From Fimenecus sp052298855 (GTDB lineage Bacteria; Bacillota; Clostridia; Oscillospirales; Acutalibacteraceae): a stretch of DNA of 64,000 nt. The position numbers and the translations under genes were made by a program. The stretch lies in NCBI GenBank assembly GCA_052298855.1, contig DAVZXP010000010.1, positions 1 through 64,000 on the forward strand, read 5' to 3'. Positions 8,309 through 15,922 of this stretch are shown piece after piece. The stretch's first letter is position 1; each line of letters begins with the position of its first letter. Under the pieces are notes generated by a model. That model was not told where the DNA came from, ran no database searches, and worked only from the letters and a program-made list of their open reading frames with translations.

Positions 8309-9177
8309 TGATTATTGACGCACACGCACATTTATGGAAAATACAACAGGGTAAGGTTGACGGCAGAGATGTTTTTTTCGTCGGTAACGGCAAAAGTAAT
8401 TTCGGCGGTGAAATCAGACAGATGATGCCTCCCTTTATGACAGACGGCGAAAATACCGCTGAACGCTTTGTTGCAAATATGGACTACGCAGGCGTCAACG
8501 GTGCGGTAATTACCCAAGAGGAAATTGACGGTAATCAAGACAGTTATTTGCTATTTGCAAAGGGAAAATATCCAAACAGGCTTAAAATCTGCTCTCTTTA
8601 TGAGGAAAACAAACCGTTTAGAGTTGACGGCTTTGACGGAATAAAAATCTGTGCAGGCAGACTGCCTACACAGGACTTAACAAAGCACTATAATGTTTTT
8701 GAGCAAGCTGACAAAAACGGTAAATTTATTTCAATAGACCTTGCTGACGGAGATACTCAAACAGGCTCTCTATTTGAAATGATACAGCAATTTCCCGATT
8801 TGGAAATTGCCATCGGTCATTTCGGTATGGTGACGAGAAACGGCTGGAAAGAACAGATTAAGCTTGCAAGGAATAAAAATGTTTATATCGAAAGCGGTGG
8901 CATCACTTGGCTTTTTAACAACGAGTTTTACCCCTATCCCTCAGCAATAAAAGCAATCAACGAAGCCATTGACATTTGCGGTATTGACAAACTGATGTGG
9001 GGCAGTGATTACCCACGCACAATGGTTGAAATCACCTATAAAATGAGCTTTGATTTTATAATTAAATCAAAAGAAATAAGCACCCGAAACAAGCAAAAAC
9101 TTCTTTTTGAAAACGCAAAGACATTTTACGGTTTTGATAACTTAACAGAATGTGAAAAAATAAAAAATATGCTTTAA
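8308..9177 (+). CDS. Amidohydrolase-2 family protein, candidate sugar lactonase
   Basis: A 289-residue TIM-barrel metal hydrolase starting IIDAHAHLW (His-x-His metal site); also seen are EIAIGHFGM in the middle and MWGSDYPRTM near the end. These are the marks of the Amidohydro_2 family, which includes L-fucono-1,5-lactonase and L-rhamnono-lactonase of the same length. In this family members hydrolyse lactones or decarboxylate aromatic acids. It follows two sugar dehydrogenases and precedes GH95, so hydrolysis of an aldonolactone such as L-fuconolactone fits the context. The family call is solid; the substrate is inference. Start ATG overlaps the stop of the dehydrogenase. Confidence 0.8.
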   Translation: MIIDAHAHLWKIQQGKVDGRDVFFVGNGKSNFGGEIRQMMPPFMTDGENTAERFVANMDYAGVNGAVITQEEIDGNQDSYLLFAKGKYPNRLKICSLYEENKPFRVDGFDGIKICAGRLPTQDLTKHYNVFEQADKNGKFISIDLADGDTQTGSLFEMIQQFPDLEIAIGHFGMVTRNGWKEQIKLARNKNVYIESGGITWLFNNEFYPYPSAIKAINEAIDICGIDKLMWGSDYPRTMVEITYKMSFDFIIKSKEISTRNKQKLLFENAKTFYGFDNLTECEKIKNML

Positions 9178-9194
9178 TTCACAGGAGACTTGAT

Positions 9195-11417
9195 ATGCAG
9201 ACTATTAAGTACACAAAGCCTGCAAAAACATGGCGAGAGGCTTTGCCGCTCGGCAACGGATATATGGGTCTTATGATTTACGGCTCGCTGAAAAAGGAGC
9301 GTTTATGCTTCAACGACGGCACGCTTTGGTCAGGTTATCCAAAGGACTATAACAGTAAGGTAAGTCTTGATAATCTTGAAAATGTACGCAAGCTGATTTT
9401 TGAGGGTAAAAACGCAGAGGATGATGCTCTTTGTGAAGAAAAGCTGGCAGGCTTTTACAGTGAAGCTTTTATGCCCTTGGGTGAAATTTCGCTTAAATTC
9501 AGCGGTATTGATAAGGCTTGCTATTCAAGAAGTCTTGACCTGTCAAACGCAGTACACACCGTTAAATCAAAGGGCTGTACCGCAGATACTTTTTCGTCAT
9601 ATCCCGATAAAATATCCGTTTACAGAATTAAAACAGATAAGCCTTTTTCGGTTAAAATCAAGGCAAAAAGCAAGCTCAAATATGAAGTGGGTACAGAGAA
9701 AAACAATCTTTTTCTCCTTGGCAATGCTCCCGATTATGCAGCACCGAACTATTTGAGAACAGAGCTTCGCCCTATCCGTTATAACGAGAAAAAGGGTATG
9801 GCTTTCTGTTTGCAGACACAGGTACAGACAAACGGTAAAATCTGTCGCAACAGCAATCAAATCAAGATTAAAAACGCAACCGAACTTATCTTGTATTTTG
9901 CAACTGCAACAGGCTTTAACGGCTATGACGAAATGCCGGAAACAAACAGAAATGCGGTTAAACAAAAACGCAAGGCTCTGCTTAGTTCTGTAAGTAAAGG
10001 TTATGACACCTTGAAAACAAATCACATTGGCGATTATTCTTCGCTGTATAACAATCAACGCATATCCTTTAACTGCGATAATGACATAACTGCCGATGCG
10101 CTGTTGAAATCCGTTAAAAACGGCGATGATGAAAAAGCACTCACAGAGCTACTCTATAACTATGGCAAATATATGATTATTTCAGGTAGCCGAAATGGCG
10201 GTCAGGCTCTTAATTTACAGGGCATTTGGAATAACTCCGTTCGTCCTCCGTGGAGCAGTAACTATACCGTGAATATCAACACCGAAATGAATTATTGGGG
10301 TGCAAGCCGTTCGGGACTTTCGGATTGTATCGAGCCGCTTATCAATATGGTTTACGAAACTATGCAAAACGGCAGAAAGACGGCAAAAATCAATTACGGT
10401 TGCCGTGGATTTGCGTGCAATCACAATGTAGATTTGTGGCGTAAGACTCCGCCTGTAAAGGGCGACTGCAACTATATGTTCTCCCCTCTTTGCGGTGTAT
10501 GGCTTTCTAACGAAATCTATGCTCATTACAAAAACGGCTTTCTTGAAGATTATACGGATAAAGTCGAGGAAATCGTTACAGAATCAGCACGCTTTGCCTG
10601 TGATTTTCTCGTTATGCACGATGGCAAGTATGTTATTTGTCCCTCTGCATCACCCGAAAATGTTTTTAAGCAGGGCGACAAAATCTGCAAGCTTGATTAC
10701 GCCTCTGCATTTGATATGGGACTTGTAAGACAGGCATTTCAAAACGCACTTGAACTGTCGGACGATAACGAATTGAAAACGGAAATAAAAGAAAAAACAC
10801 CGCTTTTGTATCCGTTTAAGGAGGGCAAAAACGGTATTTGCGAATGGCATAAGGACTATGAAACTCCTGAACCGGGACACCGTCATTTTTCTCCGTTATA
10901 TGCCTTTTACCCTGCTAATGTTATCGGCTTTTACTCTAACAAAAATCAAACCGAATGGGTAAGAAATTTATTTAAGACAAGAACGGATAATTCAACTCAA
11001 TATATCGGCTGGTCGGCGACTTGGGCAATATGCCTTTCTGCAAGACTGCGTGAAAAGGAAACAGCACAAAAGGTCATTCGCAGTATGCTCTGCCACTCTG
11101 TTTTCAAAAATCTTTTCTGCGTTCATCCGCCTTTCTATTTCCAAATTGACGGAAACCTCGGCTTTGTTGCAGGCATAAACGAAATGCTGATAACAGAGGA
11201 AAACGGCATAGTTGAGCTTATCCCTGCTTTACCGGACAATTTCGGCAAATCGGGTGAGGTAAGGAATATGGTTGTAAACGGTGCTAAAATCAGCTTCAAA
11301 TGGCAAAACGGATTTGTAACGGAAATTCACAGCGACAAACATGTGAAAACTCTTAATAAGCATTTACAATCCGAATTGATAACCAATGAAAACATATCTA
11401 TTGAGGAGTTGTTATGA
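9195..11417 (+). CDS. GH95 family alpha-L-fucosidase
   Basis: A 740-residue enzyme with the GH95 layout: N-terminal beta-sandwich (AKTWREALPLGNGYMGLMIYG without the last residues is the family's opening motif), linker, (alpha/alpha)6 barrel and small C-terminal beta domain. Visible signature motifs are NLQGIWN (from ~340), NINTEMNYW (Asn ~360 and ~362), CNHNVDLWR, CPSASPEN (Glu ~488, likely general acid) and QIDGNLGF (Asp ~652). The Asn pair, Glu and Asp match the catalytic set described for bifidobacterial AfcA. It should release alpha-1,2-linked L-fucose; some GH95 members act on alpha-L-galactose. No signal peptide, so it acts on imported oligosaccharides. Ribosome site AGGAGA precedes ATG. 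Confidence 0.93.
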   Translation: MQTIKYTKPAKTWREALPLGNGYMGLMIYGSLKKERLCFNDGTLWSGYPKDYNSKVSLDNLENVRKLIFEGKNAEDDALCEEKLAGFYSEAFMPLGEISLKFSGIDKACYSRSLDLSNAVHTVKSKGCTADTFSSYPDKISVYRIKTDKPFSVKIKAKSKLKYEVGTEKNNLFLLGNAPDYAAPNYLRTELRPIRYNEKKGMAFCLQTQVQTNGKICRNSNQIKIKNATELILYFATATGFNGYDEMPETNRNAVKQKRKALLSSVSKGYDTLKTNHIGDYSSLYNNQRISFNCDNDITADALLKSVKNGDDEKALTELLYNYGKYMIISGSRNGGQALNLQGIWNNSVRPPWSSNYTVNINTEMNYWGASRSGLSDCIEPLINMVYETMQNGRKTAKINYGCRGFACNHNVDLWRKTPPVKGDCNYMFSPLCGVWLSNEIYAHYKNGFLEDYTDKVEEIVTESARFACDFLVMHDGKYVICPSASPENVFKQGDKICKLDYASAFDMGLVRQAFQNALELSDDNELKTEIKEKTPLLYPFKEGKNGICEWHKDYETPEPGHRHFSPLYAFYPANVIGFYSNKNQTEWVRNLFKTRTDNSTQYIGWSATWAICLSARLREKETAQKVIRSMLCHSVFKNLFCVHPPFYFQIDGNLGFVAGINEMLITEENGIVELIPALPDNFGKSGEVRNMVVNGAKISFKWQNGFVTEIHSDKHVKTLNKHLQSELITNENISIEELL

Positions 11418-12451
11418 AAAAAGGAATGAAAATATTTATAAGTGTTTTACTTGTCCTTGCAATTTTGGGAGGAGCTGTAATCTTGACAGTAACCTTATAC
11501 GGCAAAAAATATGTCAGGGCAGATGATACTGCGTTTTCCGTTTTGCAAATAACCGATATTCATATTCTCAATAATGAGAAAAAGGATGCAAAGGCGTATA
11601 AAACAATAACAGCAATGGTTGAAACAGCCAAGCCGGATATGATCGTTGTTACAGGCGATATAACAAGCGAAAAAGAAAATTACACCGCATTCAAATCGTT
11701 TTGCTCATTTATGGAGGAATTTCAAATTCCTTGGGTGTTTACATACGGCAATCACGAGGGATTGGATATTCAGTACGAGCCTAACGAGGTTTTAGACCCC
11801 GAAAAGATTGCAGATAAGCAAACGCTTAATGATTATCTTAAATCCCTTGAATACTGCATCTATGAGCAAGGCGACAAAAACACAGACGGTATGGGCAATT
11901 ACTATTATACAGTCCGTGATGATAACGGCAAGGCAATAACTTCTTTAATTTTTATGGACAGCAATAGCTATGACGAAGAAAACGATGGCTATGATCATTT
12001 CCACGATAATCAAATTCAGTGGTATGAAAAAACGGTTAAGCAAATTGCCAAAGAGGAAAACGGTGACGAAAATAAGGTTGTACCGTCGCTTGCATTTTTC
12101 CATATTCCAATGAAAGAATATATGACGGGATACAAAGACGGCGAGCGTTTGTGGGGTTTTAAGTTTCCGAAAGAGGATGGCACACCTGCCGTTGATGATG
12201 AAATGTTTGAAAAAATGGCGGAGCTTGGCTCAACAAAAGGTTGCTTCGTAGGTCACGACCATATGAATAATTTTTCCGTTGAATATCAAGGAATCAGACT
12301 TACATACGGCATTTCCTGCGACCATAATATTTATATGACTCCGTTCAGAGGCGGCACTCTGATAAATATAAAAAATGACGGCACATTCACCGCTCAATCC
12401 CTTATCCGCCACCGAGGACAAAGCACGGTTACAGTTTGTAAGGAATATTGA
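11414..12451 (+). CDS. Membrane-anchored calcineurin-like metallophosphoesterase (second copy)
   Basis: A 345-residue protein with an N-terminal membrane anchor (MKIFISVLLVLAILGGAVI) and metallophosphoesterase motifs VLQITDIHILNN, VVTGDITS, YGNHEG, FFHIPMKEY and CFVGHDHMNN. It is a paralogue of the gene at 5017 (same order, same IPWxxxxGNH block and NQIxWYxK segment). Its start overlaps the GH95 stop (ATGA) and an intrinsic terminator follows, so it closes the run. Probably an external phosphomono- or diesterase; the substrate is unknown. Having two of these with one glycan-degradation operon hints at a phosphate-bearing substrate. Confidence 0.88.
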   Translation: MKKGMKIFISVLLVLAILGGAVILTVTLYGKKYVRADDTAFSVLQITDIHILNNEKKDAKAYKTITAMVETAKPDMIVVTGDITSEKENYTAFKSFCSFMEEFQIPWVFTYGNHEGLDIQYEPNEVLDPEKIADKQTLNDYLKSLEYCIYEQGDKNTDGMGNYYYTVRDDNGKAITSLIFMDSNSYDEENDGYDHFHDNQIQWYEKTVKQIAKEENGDENKVVPSLAFFHIPMKEYMTGYKDGERLWGFKFPKEDGTPAVDDEMFEKMAELGSTKGCFVGHDHMNNFSVEYQGIRLTYGISCDHNIYMTPFRGGTLINIKNDGTFTAQSLIRHRGQSTVTVCKEY

Positions 12452-12460
12452 TTAGAAAAG

Positions 12461-12500
12461 AACTCCTAAAAACACAAGTTTAGTTTTTAGGAGTTTTTTA
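12461..12500 (+). terminator. Intrinsic terminator closing the accessory gene run
   Basis: AACTCCTAAAAAC pairs with GTTTTTAGGAGTT and a run of T follows. It lies ten bases after the second metallophosphoesterase stop. Confidence 0.85.
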
Positions 12501-12633
12501 TTAGTTCGCAAATTAATCATTAGTTAACCTAAAAACATAGAGATATGTTTTGAATAATAAAAGCAAACAAAGACTTAAATAAACAAGCAAACTATGTTTA
12601 AATGCAAACACACAAGGAAAGGAGGCATCTTAT

Positions 12634-13483
12634 ATGCCAAAAAAGAAACAAAATATAAGATCTCGTACAGGTTATGGTGAAGGCACAATCTTTTACAGTA
12701 ATGTAAAGGAAAATAGATGGGACAGATAAATGTCGGGAAATGCGAAGACGGAAAAATCAAGCGTAAATCTGTTACAGGTAATTCACCTGATGAAGTTAAG
12801 CAAAAGTTAAAACAAATTGAATATGAAATTTATCCAGGCTCGTTCATTGATGAAAGTACAATTACTTTTGAACAGTTGGAAAAACAAATACTTGATGACA
12901 GGTTCGCTTTAAATGAATTTCAAGAGCAAACTTGTTTTAGACATTTAGAAACTCTCAAAATGTTAAAATCCATCAACAACATACCTTTACAAGAGATCAA
13001 CTATTCGATGTTAAAACAGTTAATGATTAATAGCGTTAACAGGTATTCCGATTCAAGTATAAGGAAAATGTTTCTCATGCTCAATCAGTGCTTTAACGAA
13101 GCAGTAAAACGGAAAATAATAAACGAAAATCCCATGGGGATATGAAGAGACCAAAGTTAAGAAAGAAATCACGCAAAGTAAGGGGGTTCACAATTGATGA
13201 GGTGCTTCGTTTTATTGAGGCTTTAATGAAGGAAGATTCACCTTACAAGAATCAAATGGTTAAGGGTGATCTTTCCCTTCACAGTTTACTTCATACATAC
13301 GCAACTCGCTCTATTGAATCGGGTATGCAGGTGAAGGTTCTTCAAAAACTACTTGGTCATACTGATATTTCTGTTACACTCGATACTTATTCGGAGGTGT
13401 TTGATAGCTTCCAAACCGAAGATATTTTAAGAGCTGACAAATACATGAAAGAAAAAGGATTCGGTATATACCTTACTGCATAA
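12634..13483 (+). pseudogene. Broken tyrosine recombinase (phage/ICE-type integrase)
   Basis: Three frames together read as one integrase. Frame 1 starts at ATG 12634 behind AAGGAGG with the N-terminal MPKKK...GYGEGTIFY arm and stops at ~12729. Frame 2 (from ~12717) carries the GQINVGKCEDGK continuation and the SAM-like core-binding domain to ~13144. Frame 3 (from ~13142) has KRPKLRKKSRKVRGFTIDEV and then jumps to the C-terminal LHSLLHTYATR, KVLQKLLGHTDISVTLDTY. Most of the catalytic domain, including the first catalytic Arg region, is deleted, and the usual LRHTYAT arginine is Leu. The final Tyr remains. At least two frameshifts plus one deletion make it inactive. It lies next to tRNA-Pro 3'-end repeats, the usual target of such enzymes. 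Confidence 0.9.
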
Positions 13484-13501
13484 CATCAAAATAAAAATGT
13501 T

Positions 13502-13540
13502 CGCCCTCGTTCTATATGAGGGCGATTATTGTTTTCCCTT
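13502..13540 (+). terminator. Intrinsic terminator after the integrase remnant
   Basis: CGCCCTC (13502-13508) pairs with GAGGGCG (13518-13524) and is followed by ATTATTGTTTT. It lies shortly after the integrase stop codon. Confidence 0.65.
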
Positions 13541-13825
13541 GAAATTTGAAAATTGAGGTTTCTATTGTTTGAGTGTTGTTTAATGCACCCACTGGGTGCA
13601 TTTCATTACACTGTATGGCGATAGTATTAGGCGAACGTAATTATTGTTCAGTTTACCGTATATGATTATGCGTTATTATATTAAATGAGCTCAATTTATG
13701 ATTGTCGGGGTTATAAACCCTTCTAAATTTCTAAAATTCGTGTGAAGCAACGAACAAGCAACCAAAATTGAGAGGAATTGCTTAAAAAGTCTGTAAACAC
13801 ATGGAATTTGGGAGGTTTGACTTCG
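13541..13825. other. Non-coding DNA upstream of first tRNA-Pro remnant
   Basis: No gene is supported here. The stretch includes a perfect 7-bp-arm palindrome TGCACCCACTGGGTGCA (13584-13600) and, around 13796-13815, a degenerate segment with TTTGGGA that resembles the anticodon loop of tRNA-Pro(UGG) just before the first 3'-end remnant. Confidence 0.5.
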
Positions 13826-13838
13826 GTCATCTCGACCA
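13826..13838 (+). other. tRNA-Pro 3'-end remnant, copy 1 (possible att core)
   Basis: GTCATCTCGACCA reads as the last T-stem bases, a 7-nt acceptor strand (CATCTCG), discriminator A and CCA of a Clostridia-type tRNA-Pro. No matching 5' acceptor strand (CGAGATG) is found upstream, so it is not an intact tRNA. The same 13 bases recur at 13990 and 14324. A terminator follows within six bases, as after a real tRNA gene. Confidence 0.6.
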
Positions 13839-13843
13839 AATTG

Positions 13844-13880
13844 AGTGTTCATAAGGTATTTGACTTATGAACACTTTTTT
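13844..13880 (+). terminator. Intrinsic terminator after tRNA-Pro remnant copy 1
   Basis: AGTGTTCATAAG pairs with CTTATGAACACT across an 8-nt loop and is followed by TTTTTT. Confidence 0.85.
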
Positions 13881-13897
13881 GTTTTATGAATTTTCAG

Positions 13898-14002
13898 CAG
13901 GACTTGAACCTGCATAGTCCATGTTTTGCGAAGCAAAACGGACATATAAATTGAAAGAAAAGCTGGCAAGGCTTGCCTTGTCAGGTCCTGTCATCTCGAC
14001 CA
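13898..14002 (+). repeat. Structured direct repeat, copy 1, ending in tRNA-Pro 3' end
   Basis: Nearly identical over ~105 bp to 14230-14336. Contents in order: CAGGAC, a T-arm-like hairpin GCAGG-7 nt-CCTGC, a hairpin GTCC..GTTTTGC-GAA-GCAAAAC-GGAC, an A-rich spacer, a hairpin CTGGCAAGG/CCTTGTCAG, then GTCCTG and the 17-base tRNA-Pro 3' end ending ACCA. The outer CAGGAC and GTCCTG can close the whole unit into a branched, cloverleaf-like fold. Immediately followed by a terminator. It contains no coding frame. Confidence 0.8.
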
Positions 14003-14005
14003 CGT

Positions 14006-14042
14006 CGTCACGGACTTTGTATCGTTCGTGACGGCTTTTTTA
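14006..14042 (+). terminator. Intrinsic terminator after structured repeat copy 1
   Basis: CGTCACG (14006-14012) pairs with CGTGACG (14027-14033), followed by GCTTTTTTA. It starts four bases after the tRNA-like ACCA end. Confidence 0.8.
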
Positions 14043-14229
14043 TTGAAAAATCCATCCCTCACTCACGCCGTCATTCCTCCTTTCCGAAACAGGTCACGCT
14101 CAAGTCGCCTGTTCGGTTGTAAACGCCCTCACAACGGCTTTGTTTCGCTACCACCCTGTTTCGGGTTGTTATTGTTAGTTTTTTTTAATGTATTTTTGTA
14201 GTTGCTATTTTTGCTCTTTGAAATTCCGA
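14043..14229. other. Non-coding spacer between the two structured repeats
   Basis: No reading frame, ribosome site or RNA family is recognisable. It has C-rich and T-rich patches and the phrase AACAGGTCACGCTCAAGTCGCCTGTT (inverted ends AACAGG/CCTGTT), but nothing I can name. Confidence 0.5.
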
Positions 14230-14336
14230 CAGGACTTGAACCTGCATAGTCCATGTTTTGCGAAGCAAAACGGACATATAAGATTGAAAGAAAAGACTGA
14301 CAAGGCTTGCCTTGTCAGGTCCTGTCATCTCGACCA
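14230..14336 (+). repeat. Structured direct repeat, copy 2, ending in tRNA-Pro 3' end
   Basis: Second copy of the unit at 13898-14002. Here the outer arms are extended to 8 bp, GACAGGAC (14228-14235) with GTCCTGTC (14319-14326). The last hairpin is CTGACAAGG/CCTTGTCAG, whereas copy 1 has CTGGCAAGG; the change swaps an A-U for a G-U pair and keeps the stem, as expected for selection on RNA. Followed at once by a terminator. Confidence 0.8.
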
Positions 14337-14378
14337 TATGAAAACAACCCTCTAATTAGAGGGCTGTTTTCATATATT
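14334..14378. terminator. Bidirectional intrinsic terminator
   Basis: ATATGAAAACA-ACCCTCT and AGAGGGCTGTTTTCATAT form a ~16-bp stem around AATT. It ends the second repeat unit on + and the GPH transporter gene on -. Confidence 0.8.
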
Positions 14379-15808
14379 TACACCAATTTTTTAAGACCGT
14401 CGGTTGAAAATTCTTGACCGGCTTTTTTCTTTTCAAGCTCATCTTTAAGCTTTGAGAATTTATCTTTTGTGACAGGGTAGAGATAAACTCCGATTATCGA
14501 AAGCACAAGAAACGCCGCAGGTAAAATCGTTACGTTGTTTTCAATTCCCTTTGCAACGGTTGCAGGCTGTACGGAGTTTGCCTTGTTGTACCCTGCAAGC
14601 TGAAGCACAAAGCCTACCGTCCAAACACCGATTGCAGAGCCGAATTTTTGGAAAAATTGCGGTAAGGCGGTTATAACGCTTTCTCGGCGTGAGCCGTATG
14701 CGAACTCGTCAACCTCAACAAGATCATAGGCGATTGAGTAAAATACAGTCCAGAAATTAGCCATACCGACAGCCATAAAGAACGTGATTATAAGCACAAC
14801 CGCAATAGACTTAACGCCTGCAATTTTACAGCCGATAAGACCAACGCACATTATTGACATAAATACAAGACTTGAAAATCTTCTGTCTTTTTTCTCTGCA
14901 ACCTTAGTAACTATCGGAATAAACGCTGCCATTACGACAACTAATTCGACAATAACCACAACCATATATATTTCTGGGTCTGCGCCGACGCAATCCTTAA
15001 TCATATATTCAAATGACGATTGTATCATTGATGAGGCAATAAGGAAGAAAACTATAAACATTGCAAACCACTTAAAAGGCTTGATTTTAAGCACTTCAAG
15101 CATTTCTGCAAATATTGCTTTGATTTTCTTTCTTTCGCCCGTGACATTTTCAGCTTCCGCCTTAATGAGTTTTACTCCCTTGAGTGACTTAACCGTAAAG
15201 ATACCGAACATAAGCGAAAGTACGCACATTATAATCGCTGTCATTTCCCAACCAAGCGACTCGCCGATATGCTTTCCGGAAATTACAACGCCTGCGAAAA
15301 GCGACGGTACGACGGCAGGTAAGGCGTTTCCGAGAAAGATTGCCGCAGTATTGATAAGTGAGCTTGTACTTCTGATTTCCGTTCGTTCATCATAATCCTG
15401 CGTGATTTCAGCAACAATTGCATAATACGGAATTGTATAAATTGTATAAGCAAGCCAAAAAAGCATGGCAATTGCGGTATAATAAATGAACTGAATAACG
15501 CTGTTATCCGTACCGATATTAAAGAAAGCGGCAATGAACAGCAAAACTAACGGAAACAGCGACTTTGCCATATTTTTTCTTTTGTCTGCGCCGTTTTGGT
15601 CGGCATATGCACCGATAATCGGGTCCGTTATAGCATCCCAGCAAATCGAAATAAAACTTACCGTACCTGCTAATACGGGCTTCATATGAATAATGTCGGT
15701 TAGGAATACAAGATAATATGTACAGAACATATTATAGAGCAAGGATTCTGTAATTACACCCGAGCAGTAGCCGAGCTTACGCTTACCTGTTAATTTTCTT
15801 TCTGTCAT
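14378..15808 (-). CDS. GPH-family sugar:cation symporter (MelB-like)
   Basis: A 476-residue, 12-helix membrane protein with the glycoside-pentoside-hexuronide family signature SICWDAITDPIIGAYAD near the N-terminus and the cytoplasmic DKRKN loop; a second family mark is EVDEFAYGSRRES. These carriers import glycosides such as melibiose, xylosides or glucuronides with Na+ or H+. With GH38, GH36, GH27 and GH95 enzymes in the window, a mannose- or galactose-containing oligosaccharide is a possible cargo. A good ribosome site (GGAGGATTGTGCAATG) supports the start. Transcribed away from folC. Confidence 0.88.
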   Translation of the reverse strand: MTERKLTGKRKLGYCSGVITESLLYNMFCTYYLVFLTDIIHMKPVLAGTVSFISICWDAITDPIIGAYADQNGADKRKNMAKSLFPLVLLFIAAFFNIGTDNSVIQFIYYTAIAMLFWLAYTIYTIPYYAIVAEITQDYDERTEIRSTSSLINTAAIFLGNALPAVVPSLFAGVVISGKHIGESLGWEMTAIIMCVLSLMFGIFTVKSLKGVKLIKAEAENVTGERKKIKAIFAEMLEVLKIKPFKWFAMFIVFFLIASSMIQSSFEYMIKDCVGADPEIYMVVVIVELVVVMAAFIPIVTKVAEKKDRRFSSLVFMSIMCVGLIGCKIAGVKSIAVVLIITFFMAVGMANFWTVFYSIAYDLVEVDEFAYGSRRESVITALPQFFQKFGSAIGVWTVGFVLQLAGYNKANSVQPATVAKGIENNVTILPAAFLVLSIIGVYLYPVTKDKFSKLKDELEKKKAGQEFSTDGLKKLV

Positions 15809-15838
15809 TGCACAATCCTCCGTTTGTTATTTTATTTC

Positions 15839-15867
15839 AGTTTACACCCTGAAAAAGAGATTGTAAA
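15839..15867 (-). promoter_or_regulatory. Candidate promoter for the GPH symporter gene
   Basis: On the minus strand, TTTACA (-35) and TAAACT (-10) are 17 bases apart. The hexamers TTTACA and TGTAAA on the two strands also make an inverted repeat, which may serve as an operator. Confidence 0.4.
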
Positions 15868-15922
15868 TAAAAAACTTTAATATTTTTAATTGTTATGTTA
15901 TACTTCTTTCGGAGATGATTTT

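Noticed and set aside
9597..10058. Open frame on - opposite GH95
   Set aside because: Shadow of a complete GH95 gene with no recognisable product.
12634..13483. Functional integrase made by programmed frameshifting
   Set aside because: Besides the frame changes, the central catalytic part is deleted and the conserved Arg is changed, so no shift could restore it.
13898..14336. CRISPR-like array
   Set aside because: There are only two copies of ~107 bp, far apart, with internal hairpins and tRNA-like ends; no cas genes.
13780..14340. Intact tRNA-Pro genes
   Set aside because: Only the 3' acceptor strand and CCA are present; the 5' acceptor strand CGAGATG, D-arm and a proper anticodon arm are not found.
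14784..15395. Long open frame on + (about 200 codons) inside the GPH symporter gene
   Set aside because: It is the antisense shadow of a clear 12-helix transporter, has no ribosome site and reads as low-complexity Ile/Thr/Ser.
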